A program made the position numbers and the translations under genes. The notes beneath the pieces were generated by a model that saw only the letters and a program-made list of their open reading frames with translations, was not told the DNA's origin and did no database searches. Shown here piece by piece: positions 17,221 through 25,061 of a DNA stretch of 61,156 nucleotides; within the stretch, counting starts at the first letter, position 1, and each line of letters starts with the position of its first letter. Origin of the DNA: an uncultured Bacteroides sp. (GTDB taxonomy: Bacteria > Bacteroidota > Bacteroidia > Bacteroidales > Bacteroidaceae). The stretch covers positions 1-61,156 of the forward strand of contig NZ_CAJUHF010000020.1 in the NCBI RefSeq assembly GCF_910585845.1, in the 5' to 3' direction.

Positions 17221-17344
17221 GGTTCCTTTGAGGGACTTTTTTCGTCCCATGAGCCGAAAAAATCCATCCCGCGGGACGAATATTTTCGGCTCATGGGATG
17301 GATTTTTCTGTCTCGCAGAACGAATTTATCCGTCTCATGAGACG
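17221..17344. repeat. 22-bp-period array of 14-bp palindromes (family GTCYCRYGRGAC)
   Basis: Five clear modules start at 17243, 17265, 17287, 17309 and 17331, exactly 22 bp apart; a degenerate sixth starts at 17221. Each is a 14-bp imperfect palindrome (for example CATCCCGCGGGACG, CGTCTCATGAGACG) plus an 8-bp A/T-rich spacer. Modules 1 and 3 are complementary over 13 of 14 bases and pair on through the spacer (CCCATGAGCCGAAAA with TTTTCGGCTCATGGG), so a long hairpin can form. The array lies between the tRNA terminator and the 3' end of the oxidoreductase gene. The same design occurs at 46105-46228. Confidence 0.85.
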
Positions 17345-17354
17345 AAATTGACGG

Positions 17355-17912
17355 CTACCAGACATCTTCTGTTTTATCCTTTCCCACGAATGCAATCAGC
17401 TTTTTCTTGTAGCAATCCACCCCTTTAGCCAGATTCCTTTCCGTATCCGAAGTTCCTATGCCATAAATGACGAAAGGCGTCTGCCATTGCATGCTGGCAT
17501 GTATGGCGCCTGCCTGATAAGGGCGTAGCAGTTCGTCTACCGTAAATCTGTTTCTTCCTCCGCTACGGTAGGCTTCAAAGTCAGATCCGGTGGTGGTGGC
17601 TATCATTAACGGCTTTCCGGCAATGGCGGGCGTCTTGGCAAGATGAGTGAAAACCTCATCCTGCCACTGCTTCAGCAGATAAGGAGCTGACATCCAATGG
17701 AGCGGGAACTGGTATACTACAGCCGTGGCATGAGAGATGATACGGCTCCACTCGTCAATATTGAAAACATCTTCTGCAGGCATTTCATACAGATTATACA
17801 CGGCGACTTCTTCTATCTCTTTTATGGCTTCGAACAAAGCCATGTTGGCCCTTGAACTCTCCAGATTGGGATGTGCCAAAAGGACAACCACTTTTTTTAA
17901 TTTTCTGTCCAT
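17355..17912 (-). CDS. NAD(P)H-dependent oxidoreductase, flavodoxin-2 fold
   Basis: FMN quinone/azo-reductase-like enzyme of the KefF/MdaB family, 185 aa. The N-terminal strand and phosphate-loop region are VVVLLAHPNLESSRANMAL (LAHPxxxxS is the family signature). Later signatures are YQFPLHWMSAPYLLKQWQDEV and the GKPLMIATTTG strand. It is probably cytoplasmic and single. No potassium-efflux gene is adjacent, so an ancillary KefF role is not supported. The stop lies 11 bp from the 22-bp palindrome array. Confidence 0.85.
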   Translation of the reverse strand: MDRKLKKVVVLLAHPNLESSRANMALFEAIKEIEEVAVYNLYEMPAEDVFNIDEWSRIISHATAVVYQFPLHWMSAPYLLKQWQDEVFTHLAKTPAIAGKPLMIATTTGSDFEAYRSGGRNRFTVDELLRPYQAGAIHASMQWQTPFVIYGIGTSDTERNLAKGVDCYKKKLIAFVGKDKTEDVW

Positions 17913-18084
17913 ACTGTTTCTGATGTTTTAGTGAATATCAATGTAACAGAAGAAAGTAATAAAATGTTTGAGAAACAGGTTATTCTTTATCAAACCGATT
18001 TACATCAGGAACGTATCCGCATCCCCTCTTTTTGAAATCTATTGTTTTTTTCTATCCAACAATCTCTTTTCTCTAACTTTTTTG

Positions 18085-18092
18085 TAAATTTG
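18085..18092 (+). promoter_or_regulatory. -7 box of the ileS promoter
   Basis: TAAATTTG; the -33 region is only T-rich. It predicts an ileS leader of about 85 nt. Confidence 0.5.
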
Positions 18093-18107
18093 CACCCTTA
18101 AAATAAA

Positions 18108-18167
18108 GAAGGTAACAGTTTTATAACGAAAAGTACCTTCTGATCGTTAACAAAGTAACATCGTTAA
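18108..18167 (+). promoter_or_regulatory. ileS leader: hairpin plus direct repeat
   Basis: GAAGGTA (18108-18114) pairs with TACCTTC (18134-18140), followed by two copies of ATCGTTAA (18143-18150 and 18160-18167). It is not a T-box, and the function is unknown. Confidence 0.35.
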
Positions 18168-18183
18168 ATTATAGCAAATAAAA

Positions 18184-21100
18184 ATGGGTAAGAAGTTTGC
18201 CGAATATTCGCAGTTCAACCTCTCACAGGTAAACGCGGAAGTGTTGAAGAAATGGGACGAGAACCAGGTTTTCGCCAAGAGTATGACAGAGCGTGAAGGC
18301 TGTCCTTCTTTCATCTTTTACGAAGGACCTCCCTCGGCCAATGGTATGCCGGGCATCCATCACGTAATGGCGCGTTCTATCAAAGATATCTTTTGCCGTT
18401 ACAAAACCATGAAAGGTTTTCAGGTGAAACGTAAAGCCGGATGGGACACACACGGACTTCCGGTGGAGTTAGGAGTGGAAAAAGCACTTGGCATCACGAA
18501 GGAAAATATTGGCAAGACAATTTCCGTTGCCGATTATAACGCTGCTTGCCGCAAGGACGTGATGAAGTTTACCAAAGAATGGGAAGACCTCACGCACAAG
18601 ATGGGCTATTGGGTGGACATGACCGATCCGTACATCACATACGACAACCGTTACATTGAAACCTTGTGGTGGCTGTTGAAGCAACTCTATCAGAAAGACT
18701 ACCTCTATAAAGGATATACCATACAGCCGTATTCGCCTGCTGCCGGTACCGGATTGAGCTCGCACGAGTTGAACCAGCCCGGATGTTACCGCGATGTGAA
18801 AGACCTGACCTGTGTGGCACAGTTCAAGATGAAGAACCCGAAGCCGGAAATGGCAGAGTGGGGAACTCCCTATTTCCTGGCATGGACCACTACGCCGTGG
18901 ACGTTGCCTTCGAACACGGCTTTGTGTGTAGGACCGAAGATTGATTACGTAGCCGTACAAAGCTATAATGGATATACCGGAGAGAAGATTACCGTCGTTC
19001 TTGCCAAAGCGCTGCTTTATACGCACTTCAACAAGAAGGCAGAAGATATAGCTTTGGAAGATTACAAGCCGGGCGATAAATTGATCCCGTTCAAGGTCGT
19101 TGCTGAGTATAAAGGACCGGAACTGGTAGGCATGGAGTACGAGCAACTGATTCCTTGGGTGAATCCGGGTGAAGGCGCCTTCCGTGTGATACCGGGCGAC
19201 TATGTCACTACGGAAGACGGTACGGGTATCGTGCATATTGCTCCGACATTCGGTGCTGATGATGCCTTGGTGGCAAAAGCTGCCGGCATTCCGCCGTTGC
19301 AGCTCATCAATAAGAAAGGCGAACTCCGTCCGATGGTTGATCTGACAGGTAAATTCTACTTGCTGGAAGAACTGGACGAAGACTTCGTCAAAGAGCGCGT
19401 GAACGTAGAACTGTATAAAGAATATGCAGGCCGTTTCGTGAAGAATGCTTACGACCCCAATTTGACGGAACAGGACGAAAGCCTCGACGTAAGCCTCTGC
19501 ATGATGATGAAGGCCAATAATCAAATCTTCAAGACAGAGAAGCACGTGCACAACTATCCCCACTGCTGGCGTACGGACAAACCGGTGCTGTACTATCCGT
19601 TGGACAGCTGGTTCATCCGCTCTACGGCATGCAAGGAGCGCATGATCGAACTGAATAAAACGATCAACTGGAAACCGGAAAGTACGGGTACGGGACGCTT
19701 CGGCAAGTGGCTGGAGAACCTGAACGACTGGAACTTGAGCCGTTCACGCTACTGGGGTACTCCGCTACCCATCTGGCGCACCGAAGACAACAGCGAGGAA
19801 ATCTGTATCGGTTCGGTCGAAGAACTCTACAACGAAATAGAGAAATCTGTAGCTGCCGGAGTGATGAAGTCTAATCCTTACAAAGAGAAAGGCTTTGTTC
19901 CCGGTGAATACACTAAGGAGAACTATGATAAGATCGACCTGCACCGTCCGTATGTAGATGATATCATCCTCGTATCCAAGGACGGCAAGCCGATGAAGCG
20001 CGAAGCAGACCTGATCGATGTATGGTTTGATTCAGGTGCCATGCCGTATGCCCAAATCCATTACCCCTTCGAGAATAAAGAGGCGTTCGACAGTAAGCAG
20101 CTGTTCCCGGCCGATTTCATAGCCGAAGGTGTAGACCAGACACGCGGTTGGTTCTTTACGCTCCATGCGATAGCTTCAATGGTGTTCGACACCAACTCAT
20201 ACAAGGCGGTCATCTCCAATGGACTGGTGCTTGACAAAAACGGCAACAAGATGTCCAAACGTCTGGGCAATGCAGTCAATCCCTTCTCTACCATCGAGAA
20301 GTACGGCTCCGATCCCCTGCGCTGGTATATGATCACGAACTCTTCTCCTTGGGATAACCTGAAGTTTGATGTGGACGGTGTCGAAGAAGTCCGTCGCAAA
20401 TTCTTCGGAACTTTATATAACACGTATTCTTTCTTCTCGCTTTATGCCAATGTAGATGGATTTGAATATAAAGAAGCCGACATCCCGATGGAACAGCGTC
20501 CGGAGATAGACCGTTGGATACTCTCTGTCCTGAATACATTGGTGAAGGACGTAGATGCTTGCTACAGCGAATACGAACCGACCAAGGCAGGACGCTTGAT
20601 ATCTGATTTTGTCAATGACAATCTCTCCAACTGGTATGTCCGTCTGAACCGTAAGCGTTTCTGGGGTGGAGAATTTACGCAAGACAAATTGTCTGCCTAC
20701 CAGACCTTGTACACTTGTCTGGAGACTGTTGCCAAACTGATGGCACCTATCGCTCCGTTCTATGCCGACAAGCTCTATATGGATCTGGTGACCGTGACAG
20801 GACGTGACAATGTCGTATCAGTACACTTGGCGGATTTCCCTGTATGCAACGAGGGAATGATAGACAAAGAGCTGGAAGCCCGTATGCAGATGGCACAGGA
20901 TGTAACTTCGATGGTGTTGGCTTTGCGTCGTAAGGTGAACATCAAAGTACGCCAACCGTTGCAGTGCATTATGATACCCGTAGTGGACGAAGAGCAGCGC
21001 GCACACATTGATGCCGTGAAGGCACTTATCATGAACGAGGTGAACGTTAAGGAAATCAAGTTCGTGGACGGTGCTGCCGGTGTGCTGGTGAAGAGAGTGA

Positions 21101-21609
21101 AGTGTGACTTCAAGAAGATGGGACCGAAATTCGGCAAGCAGATGAAGGCTGTGGCTGCAGCTGTCACCAGTCTGTCGCAAGAGGCCATTGCAGAACTGGA
21201 GAAAAACGGTGCTTACACCATACAACTGGATGGTGCCGAAGTTACGGTAGAAGCTGACACTGTAGAAATCTATAGCGAAGACATTCCGGGATGGTTGGTT
21301 GCCAATGAAGGAAAACTGACCGTTGCATTGGATGTGACCGTTACGGACGAGTTGCGTCGCGAAGGTATTGCACGTGAGTTGGTTAACCGTATTCAGAATA
21401 TCCGTAAATCAAGCGGTCTGGAGATTACAGATAAAATTCAGATAGTTTTATCGAAAAATCCGCAGACAGATGATGCGGTAAACGAATATAAAGACTATAT
21501 TTGTAACCAAGTTTTAGGAACCTCACTGATGCTGGCAGATGAGATAGAAAACGGTACGGAGTTGAACTTTGACGATTTCTGTCTGTATGTGAGCATTGTG
21601 AAAAAATAA
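18184..21609 (+). CDS. ileS: isoleucyl-tRNA synthetase
   Basis: Class Ia synthetase charging tRNA-Ile; 1141 aa, in the long IleRS2 size range. The catalytic core, the inserted CP1 editing domain (WTTTPWTLPSNTAL about 240-255) and KMSKR (about 688-692) are intact, and the C-terminal anticodon-binding helices are complete. The first signature reads PPSANGMPGIHH (about 49-60), so the usual HxGH is GxHH. That altered motif is known in some IleRS2 enzymes and is discussed in the findings. The gene heads an operon with the DksA-like gene, lspA and a lipoprotein gene. Confidence 0.95.
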   Translation: MGKKFAEYSQFNLSQVNAEVLKKWDENQVFAKSMTEREGCPSFIFYEGPPSANGMPGIHHVMARSIKDIFCRYKTMKGFQVKRKAGWDTHGLPVELGVEKALGITKENIGKTISVADYNAACRKDVMKFTKEWEDLTHKMGYWVDMTDPYITYDNRYIETLWWLLKQLYQKDYLYKGYTIQPYSPAAGTGLSSHELNQPGCYRDVKDLTCVAQFKMKNPKPEMAEWGTPYFLAWTTTPWTLPSNTALCVGPKIDYVAVQSYNGYTGEKITVVLAKALLYTHFNKKAEDIALEDYKPGDKLIPFKVVAEYKGPELVGMEYEQLIPWVNPGEGAFRVIPGDYVTTEDGTGIVHIAPTFGADDALVAKAAGIPPLQLINKKGELRPMVDLTGKFYLLEELDEDFVKERVNVELYKEYAGRFVKNAYDPNLTEQDESLDVSLCMMMKANNQIFKTEKHVHNYPHCWRTDKPVLYYPLDSWFIRSTACKERMIELNKTINWKPESTGTGRFGKWLENLNDWNLSRSRYWGTPLPIWRTEDNSEEICIGSVEELYNEIEKSVAAGVMKSNPYKEKGFVPGEYTKENYDKIDLHRPYVDDIILVSKDGKPMKREADLIDVWFDSGAMPYAQIHYPFENKEAFDSKQLFPADFIAEGVDQTRGWFFTLHAIASMVFDTNSYKAVISNGLVLDKNGNKMSKRLGNAVNPFSTIEKYGSDPLRWYMITNSSPWDNLKFDVDGVEEVRRKFFGTLYNTYSFFSLYANVDGFEYKEADIPMEQRPEIDRWILSVLNTLVKDVDACYSEYEPTKAGRLISDFVNDNLSNWYVRLNRKRFWGGEFTQDKLSAYQTLYTCLETVAKLMAPIAPFYADKLYMDLVTVTGRDNVVSVHLADFPVCNEGMIDKELEARMQMAQDVTSMVLALRRKVNIKVRQPLQCIMIPVVDEEQRAHIDAVKALIMNEVNVKEIKFVDGAAGVLVKRVKCDFKKMGPKFGKQMKAVAAAVTSLSQEAIAELEKNGAYTIQLDGAEVTVEADTVEIYSEDIPGWLVANEGKLTVALDVTVTDELRREGIARELVNRIQNIRKSSGLEITDKIQIVLSKNPQTDDAVNEYKDYICNQVLGTSLMLADEIENGTELNFDDFCLYVSIVKK

Positions 21610-21610
21610 T

Positions 21611-21722
21611 TTTTTGTAGTTAGTAGTAAGTAGTAGTTAGTGAATGATGCCGCATTGCTAATGAAAGCACTGCAAATCGGATATTCCTATTTACTACTAC
21701 CTGCTTACTAACTAACTGTTAA
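21611..21722. repeat. inverted repeat of TAGT-rich simple sequence between ileS and the DksA-like gene
   Basis: A left arm of TAGTTAGTAGTAAGTAGTAG type (from about 21618) is nearly complementary to a right arm of CTACTACCTGCTTACTAACTAAC type (ending about 21718). The loop is about 50 nt. The arms are themselves low-complexity repeats. It may act as a processing or attenuation hairpin inside the operon. Confidence 0.55.
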
Positions 21723-21732
21723 ACGTTTTATT

Positions 21733-22113
21733 ATGTCAGAAAAGAGTAGATACTCAGATGCGGAACTGGAAGAGTTCCGTGCTATCATTAATGAAAAATT
21801 AGAATTGGCGCAACGTGATTATGAATTGCTGAAATCGAGTTTGACTGGAACTGATGGCAATAACACTGACGATACGTCTCCTACATACAAAGTATTGGAA
21901 GAAGGTGCCAACACTTTATCCAAAGAAGAAACAACGCGTTTGGCACAACGCCAATTGAAATTTATCCAGGGATTGCAGGCTGCATTAGTGCGCATTGAGA
22001 ACAAGACGTATGGCATTTGCCGCGAGACAGGCAAGCTGATTCCTGCCGAACGATTGCGTGCCGTACCTCATGCCACATTAAGTATTGAAGCTAAAAACAG
22101 CGGTAAGAAGTAG
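21733..22113 (+). CDS. DksA/TraR-family protein lacking the zinc cysteines
   Basis: 126 aa. DksA-like proteins insert a coiled coil into the RNA polymerase secondary channel and work with ppGpp. The helical N-terminus (DAELEEFRAIINEKLELAQRD) and the C-terminal pattern YGICRETGKLIPAERLRAVPHATL fit the family. Of the four zinc ligands only the first Cys remains; the others are Thr, Ala and Ala or similar. The fold must be held without zinc, as in known non-zinc DksA variants. It sits 3 bp before lspA. Confidence 0.85.
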   Translation: MSEKSRYSDAELEEFRAIINEKLELAQRDYELLKSSLTGTDGNNTDDTSPTYKVLEEGANTLSKEETTRLAQRQLKFIQGLQAALVRIENKTYGICRETGKLIPAERLRAVPHATLSIEAKNSGKK

Positions 22114-22115
22114 GA

Positions 22116-22748
22116 ATGAGCAGATATCTAACGAAAGGTCGTATCGCGCTGCTCGTTATATTCTCTGTCTTGATCATAGACCAAGTGATCAAGGTGTATA
22201 TTAAAACCCATATGTATTGGCATGAAAGTATTCGTGTTACAGATTGGTTTTATATCTATTTTACCGAGAATAACGGTATGGCGTTTGGCATGGAAATATT
22301 CGGAAAACTTTTTCTTTCCTTGTTCCGTATTGTTGCTGTTACCGCTATAGGCTGGTATTTGGCAAGAATTATAAAACAAGGTTTGAAGACGGGATATATC
22401 GTTTTTATTTCTCTCATCCTGACGGGAGCATTGGGCAATATTATCGATAGTATGTTTTATGGTGTGTTGTTCAGCGAAAGCACACATTCGCAGATTGCTT
22501 CGTTCATGCCTGAGGGTGGAGGATATGCCTCGTTCTTTTATGGGAAGGTGGTAGATATGTTCTATTTCCCTATCATCGAGACGAATTGGCCTCAATGGAT
22601 GCCATTTGTCGGTGGGGAACATTTCATATTCTTCAGTCCGATATTCAACTTTGCCGATGCTGCTATCAGTTGTGGCATCATTGCTCTGCTGCTGTTCTAC
22701 AGCAAATATTTGAATGATTATTCTTATCATGTAACAAAGAAATCATGA
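22116..22748 (+). CDS. lspA: lipoprotein signal peptidase
   Basis: Inner-membrane aspartyl protease that removes signal peptides from prolipoproteins. 210 aa with four transmembrane helices; the catalytic aspartates lie in NIIDSMFYG (about 111) and FNFADAAIS (about 181). The insert between helices 2 and 4 (about 115-160) is longer than in E. coli, as is usual in Bacteroidetes. Its stop overlaps the start of the next gene by 4 bp. Confidence 0.93.
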   Translation: MSRYLTKGRIALLVIFSVLIIDQVIKVYIKTHMYWHESIRVTDWFYIYFTENNGMAFGMEIFGKLFLSLFRIVAVTAIGWYLARIIKQGLKTGYIVFISLILTGALGNIIDSMFYGVLFSESTHSQIASFMPEGGGYASFFYGKVVDMFYFPIIETNWPQWMPFVGGEHFIFFSPIFNFADAAISCGIIALLLFYSKYLNDYSYHVTKKS

Positions 22749-23854
22749 AAGACTTGCGTCGAGTTCAATGGTTTGGAATATCCCTTTTAGCATTCTGTTT
22801 TACCGCCTGTCAGGTGAAAAGGCCTGAGGCGGTTTTATCAGATGCTAAGATGGAAAACGTACTCTATGATTATCACATAGCGAAGGCTATGGGGGAAGAA
22901 GTTCCATACTCGGAGGGGTATAAAAGAGTATTGTACATTGAATCGGTGTTCAAGAAACATGGAATCACGCAAGCTGTTTTTGATTCATCCTTGGTGTGGT
23001 TTACCCGTAATCCGGAGGTTTTAGCTAAAGTTTATGAGAAGGTGAATGCAAGACTGAAAGAGGAGCAGGAGGGAATCAACCATCTGATTGCCATGCGTGA
23101 CAATAAGCCTAAAGAGAGCCTTCCGGGCGACAGCATTGATGTATGGGCGTGGCAGCGCATTTATCGGTTGACCGGCATGCCGATGGATAATAAAATCACA
23201 TTCGTATTGCCTTCCGACACCAATTTTAAAGACCGGGATACCTTGCAGTGGAATGTATGCTTCCATTTTCATCATGATAAGGTTGACTCCATGCACGCTC
23301 CTGTCATGGCTATGCAGATTGTCTATAAGAATGACAGCATCATAGGTGATATGCAGAAAGTTTATGAGGCGGGGATGAAAACGATATCTCTCCAGTCCGA
23401 TACGTTGGGAGAAATCAAGGAAGTGCGGGGTTCGATATATTACTCTTCTGCGCAGAGTGTATATACCTTGTTGGCTGACCGCATTTCGCTCATGCGTTGT
23501 CATTCCACGGATACTTTATCGTTCGCAAAGAATGATTCTATCAGTCAGGAAAAGAATGAAGGCGCTGAATTGAAGAAGGAGGAGATTAAACCGATAAACC
23601 AAGAAGTCAAGTCGGTAGAGAGAGTAAAACCGATAGAAGAGATTAAATCAGCGAAACAGGAAAGGAAATCAGCAAAACAAGAAATTAAGCCGATAGAACA
23701 GAGGAACAGACCGGCAGGACGGGAAGAAGTCAAGACTAATGCAAATACAAATTCTCCCAAGCGTAACCGCCTGCGTCCTCAGTCTGTTTCAGAGCCTGCG
23801 TTGCAGAAAGTGGAAAGACCCCAAGAACTTCAGATACAGAAAAAAGAACTTTGA
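22745..23854 (+). CDS. DUF4296-domain lipoprotein
   Basis: 369 aa with a lipobox (LLAFCFTAC, Cys about 21), so it is lipid-anchored. The N-terminal DUF4296 segment (about 25-120, with MENVLYDYHIAKAM) is followed by a beta-rich part. The Lys/Glu tail (about 265-369) is rich in IKPIxQE-type repeats and is probably disordered. It overlaps lspA by 4 bp; in Bacteroidetes this gene commonly follows lspA. The role is unknown. Its stop is 6 bp before the next start. Confidence 0.8.
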   Translation: MKDLRRVQWFGISLLAFCFTACQVKRPEAVLSDAKMENVLYDYHIAKAMGEEVPYSEGYKRVLYIESVFKKHGITQAVFDSSLVWFTRNPEVLAKVYEKVNARLKEEQEGINHLIAMRDNKPKESLPGDSIDVWAWQRIYRLTGMPMDNKITFVLPSDTNFKDRDTLQWNVCFHFHHDKVDSMHAPVMAMQIVYKNDSIIGDMQKVYEAGMKTISLQSDTLGEIKEVRGSIYYSSAQSVYTLLADRISLMRCHSTDTLSFAKNDSISQEKNEGAELKKEEIKPINQEVKSVERVKPIEEIKSAKQERKSAKQEIKPIEQRNRPAGREEVKTNANTNSPKRNRLRPQSVSEPALQKVERPQELQIQKKEL

Positions 23855-23859
23855 GAAGT

Positions 23860-24201
23860 ATGAGGCGGTATGCGGCACATTTCATATTCGTTTCCGGATA
23901 TGGCTATTTCAAACAGCATGTGGTAGAAGTGGAGCAGGGAAGTGCCCGGTCTGTTTTTCCTTTGACGGAAGAGATAGAAGGGGTAGAATGGTTTCCCGGG
24001 GTTATTGCTTTGCTTGACAGACAGGAGGTTGAGGTAGGGGTGCCTTCTGTTTTCCCTGCGCTGGATAACATATCGAAGGAGCCTCCTTTGCCTTTCGGGA
24101 AAGAATGCCTCCCCAAGGGGTTGACGCCCTATCTATTTTATCCTTTCGATTTTACAACAATGCAGCCTGTCGCCGGAACTCGGCACAGACAACTGCCGTA
24201 G
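23860..24201 (+). CDS. conserved hypothetical protein
   Basis: 113 aa, started at MRRYAAHFIFV. It is beta-rich with no signal peptide; the conserved-looking parts are YGYFKQHVVEVE, GVEWFPGVIALL and LTPYLFYPFDFTTM near the end. I recall similar proteins in other Bacteroides but no function. The last 50 bp overlap, on the opposite strand, the end of the methyltransferase gene, so both reading frames constrain that stretch. Confidence 0.65.
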   Translation: MRRYAAHFIFVSGYGYFKQHVVEVEQGSARSVFPLTEEIEGVEWFPGVIALLDRQEVEVGVPSVFPALDNISKEPPLPFGKECLPKGLTPYLFYPFDFTTMQPVAGTRHRQLP

Positions 24202-24916
24202 CAATTGCGACGTTAAGCGACTCGGAAGTCTCCCGATCTGCCGGATAATTGGGGATATAAAGCTTTCGGTTGATGAGTTGTTCCACTTCTTTTCCTATTC
24301 CGTTGCCCTCGTTGCCCATCACGATTAATCCGTTGGAGGAGAGCTGTTGTGCATACATATTCTCTCCGTCGAGAAAAGTCCCGTAGACAGGAATGTCCTT
24401 CAGGTCACGAATAAGAGCGGGCAAGGAGACATAATGTAACTTTACGCGGGCAATGCCGCCCATTGTTGCCTGGACGGTTTTTGGATTATATACATCTACG
24501 GTGTTCTGCGAGCAGAAGATGTGTTCTATTCCGAACCAGTCCGCCAGGCGGATGATAGTGCCCAGATTGCCAGGATCTTGCACATCGTCCAGAGCCAGAC
24601 ACAAGGAGCGGCTGATGACGGAAGGATCTGTCTCGTATTCGGGCTGTTCGAATAGGGCAAGTACCTGCTGTGGGGTTTTCAGCAGGCTGGCACGGGACAG
24701 TTCGTCTGTAGAGACTTCCACGATGTTTTCTGCCTGAAGCTGCGAGCGATGTTGCGACATCCACTCTGGGGTAGCTGCCAAGAAACGGCAGGGAAAATGC
24801 CCCAATAAGTCACCTACCAGTTTAGGTCCTTCTGCCAGGAATACTTTCTCGGCTTTACGATTCTTCTTCAATTCCAGCGAGTGGATATATTTGATGCAGT
24901 TCTTACTTAGTGCCAT
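24152..24916 (-). CDS. SpoU/TrmH-family RNA 2'-O-methyltransferase
   Basis: 254 aa. It methylates ribose 2'-OH in rRNA or tRNA from SAM using a trefoil-knot fold. The N-terminal RNA-binding part (ELKKNRKAEKVFLAEGPKLV) is of the L30e-like SpoU_sub_bind type. The knot motifs are DVQDPGNLGTIIRLADW (motif 1), IVMGNEGNGI (motif 2) and SLNVAIATAV (motif 3). The exact target cannot be told from sequence; RlmB-like is likely. It has a good promoter just upstream, divergent from the tamA-like gene. Confidence 0.88.
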   Translation of the reverse strand: MALSKNCIKYIHSLELKKNRKAEKVFLAEGPKLVGDLLGHFPCRFLAATPEWMSQHRSQLQAENIVEVSTDELSRASLLKTPQQVLALFEQPEYETDPSVISRSLCLALDDVQDPGNLGTIIRLADWFGIEHIFCSQNTVDVYNPKTVQATMGGIARVKLHYVSLPALIRDLKDIPVYGTFLDGENMYAQQLSSNGLIVMGNEGNGIGKEVEQLINRKLYIPNYPADRETSESLNVAIATAVVCAEFRRQAALL

Positions 24917-24937
24917 AATTCTAATGTTATCGTTGAG

Positions 24938-24969
24938 CAAAAGTACATGTTTATTTCTATATAATCAAA
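24938..24969 (-). promoter_or_regulatory. promoter of the SpoU methyltransferase gene
   Basis: On the minus strand: -33 TTTG (complement of CAAA 24966-24969), 20-bp spacer, -7 TACTTTTG (24945-24938). Confidence 0.65.
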
Positions 24970-25021
24970 AGAGAGGGGACACTTCGTCTGTTTTTTTATT
25001 TCGGGAAAGAAAAAATAGATT

Positions 25022-25029
25022 TATATTTG
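25022..25029 (+). promoter_or_regulatory. -7 box of the TamA-like gene
   Basis: TATATTTG, 33 bp before the start codon. The -33 region is T-rich only. Confidence 0.45.
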
Positions 25030-25061
25030 TAGGCTGTTATGCGCAATTTACAAAATCTGGT

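Noticed and set aside
17221..17344. CRISPR array
   Set aside because: The repeats are imperfect palindromes with only 8-bp spacers, no 25-40-bp unique spacers, and no cas genes are present.
18093..18183. T-box riboswitch before ileS
   Set aside because: No specifier loop or T-box consensus; T-boxes are not typical of this phylum.
18469..19563. Minus-strand open frame of 364 codons inside ileS
   Set aside because: Lies wholly antisense to ileS with composition explained by the ileS codons.
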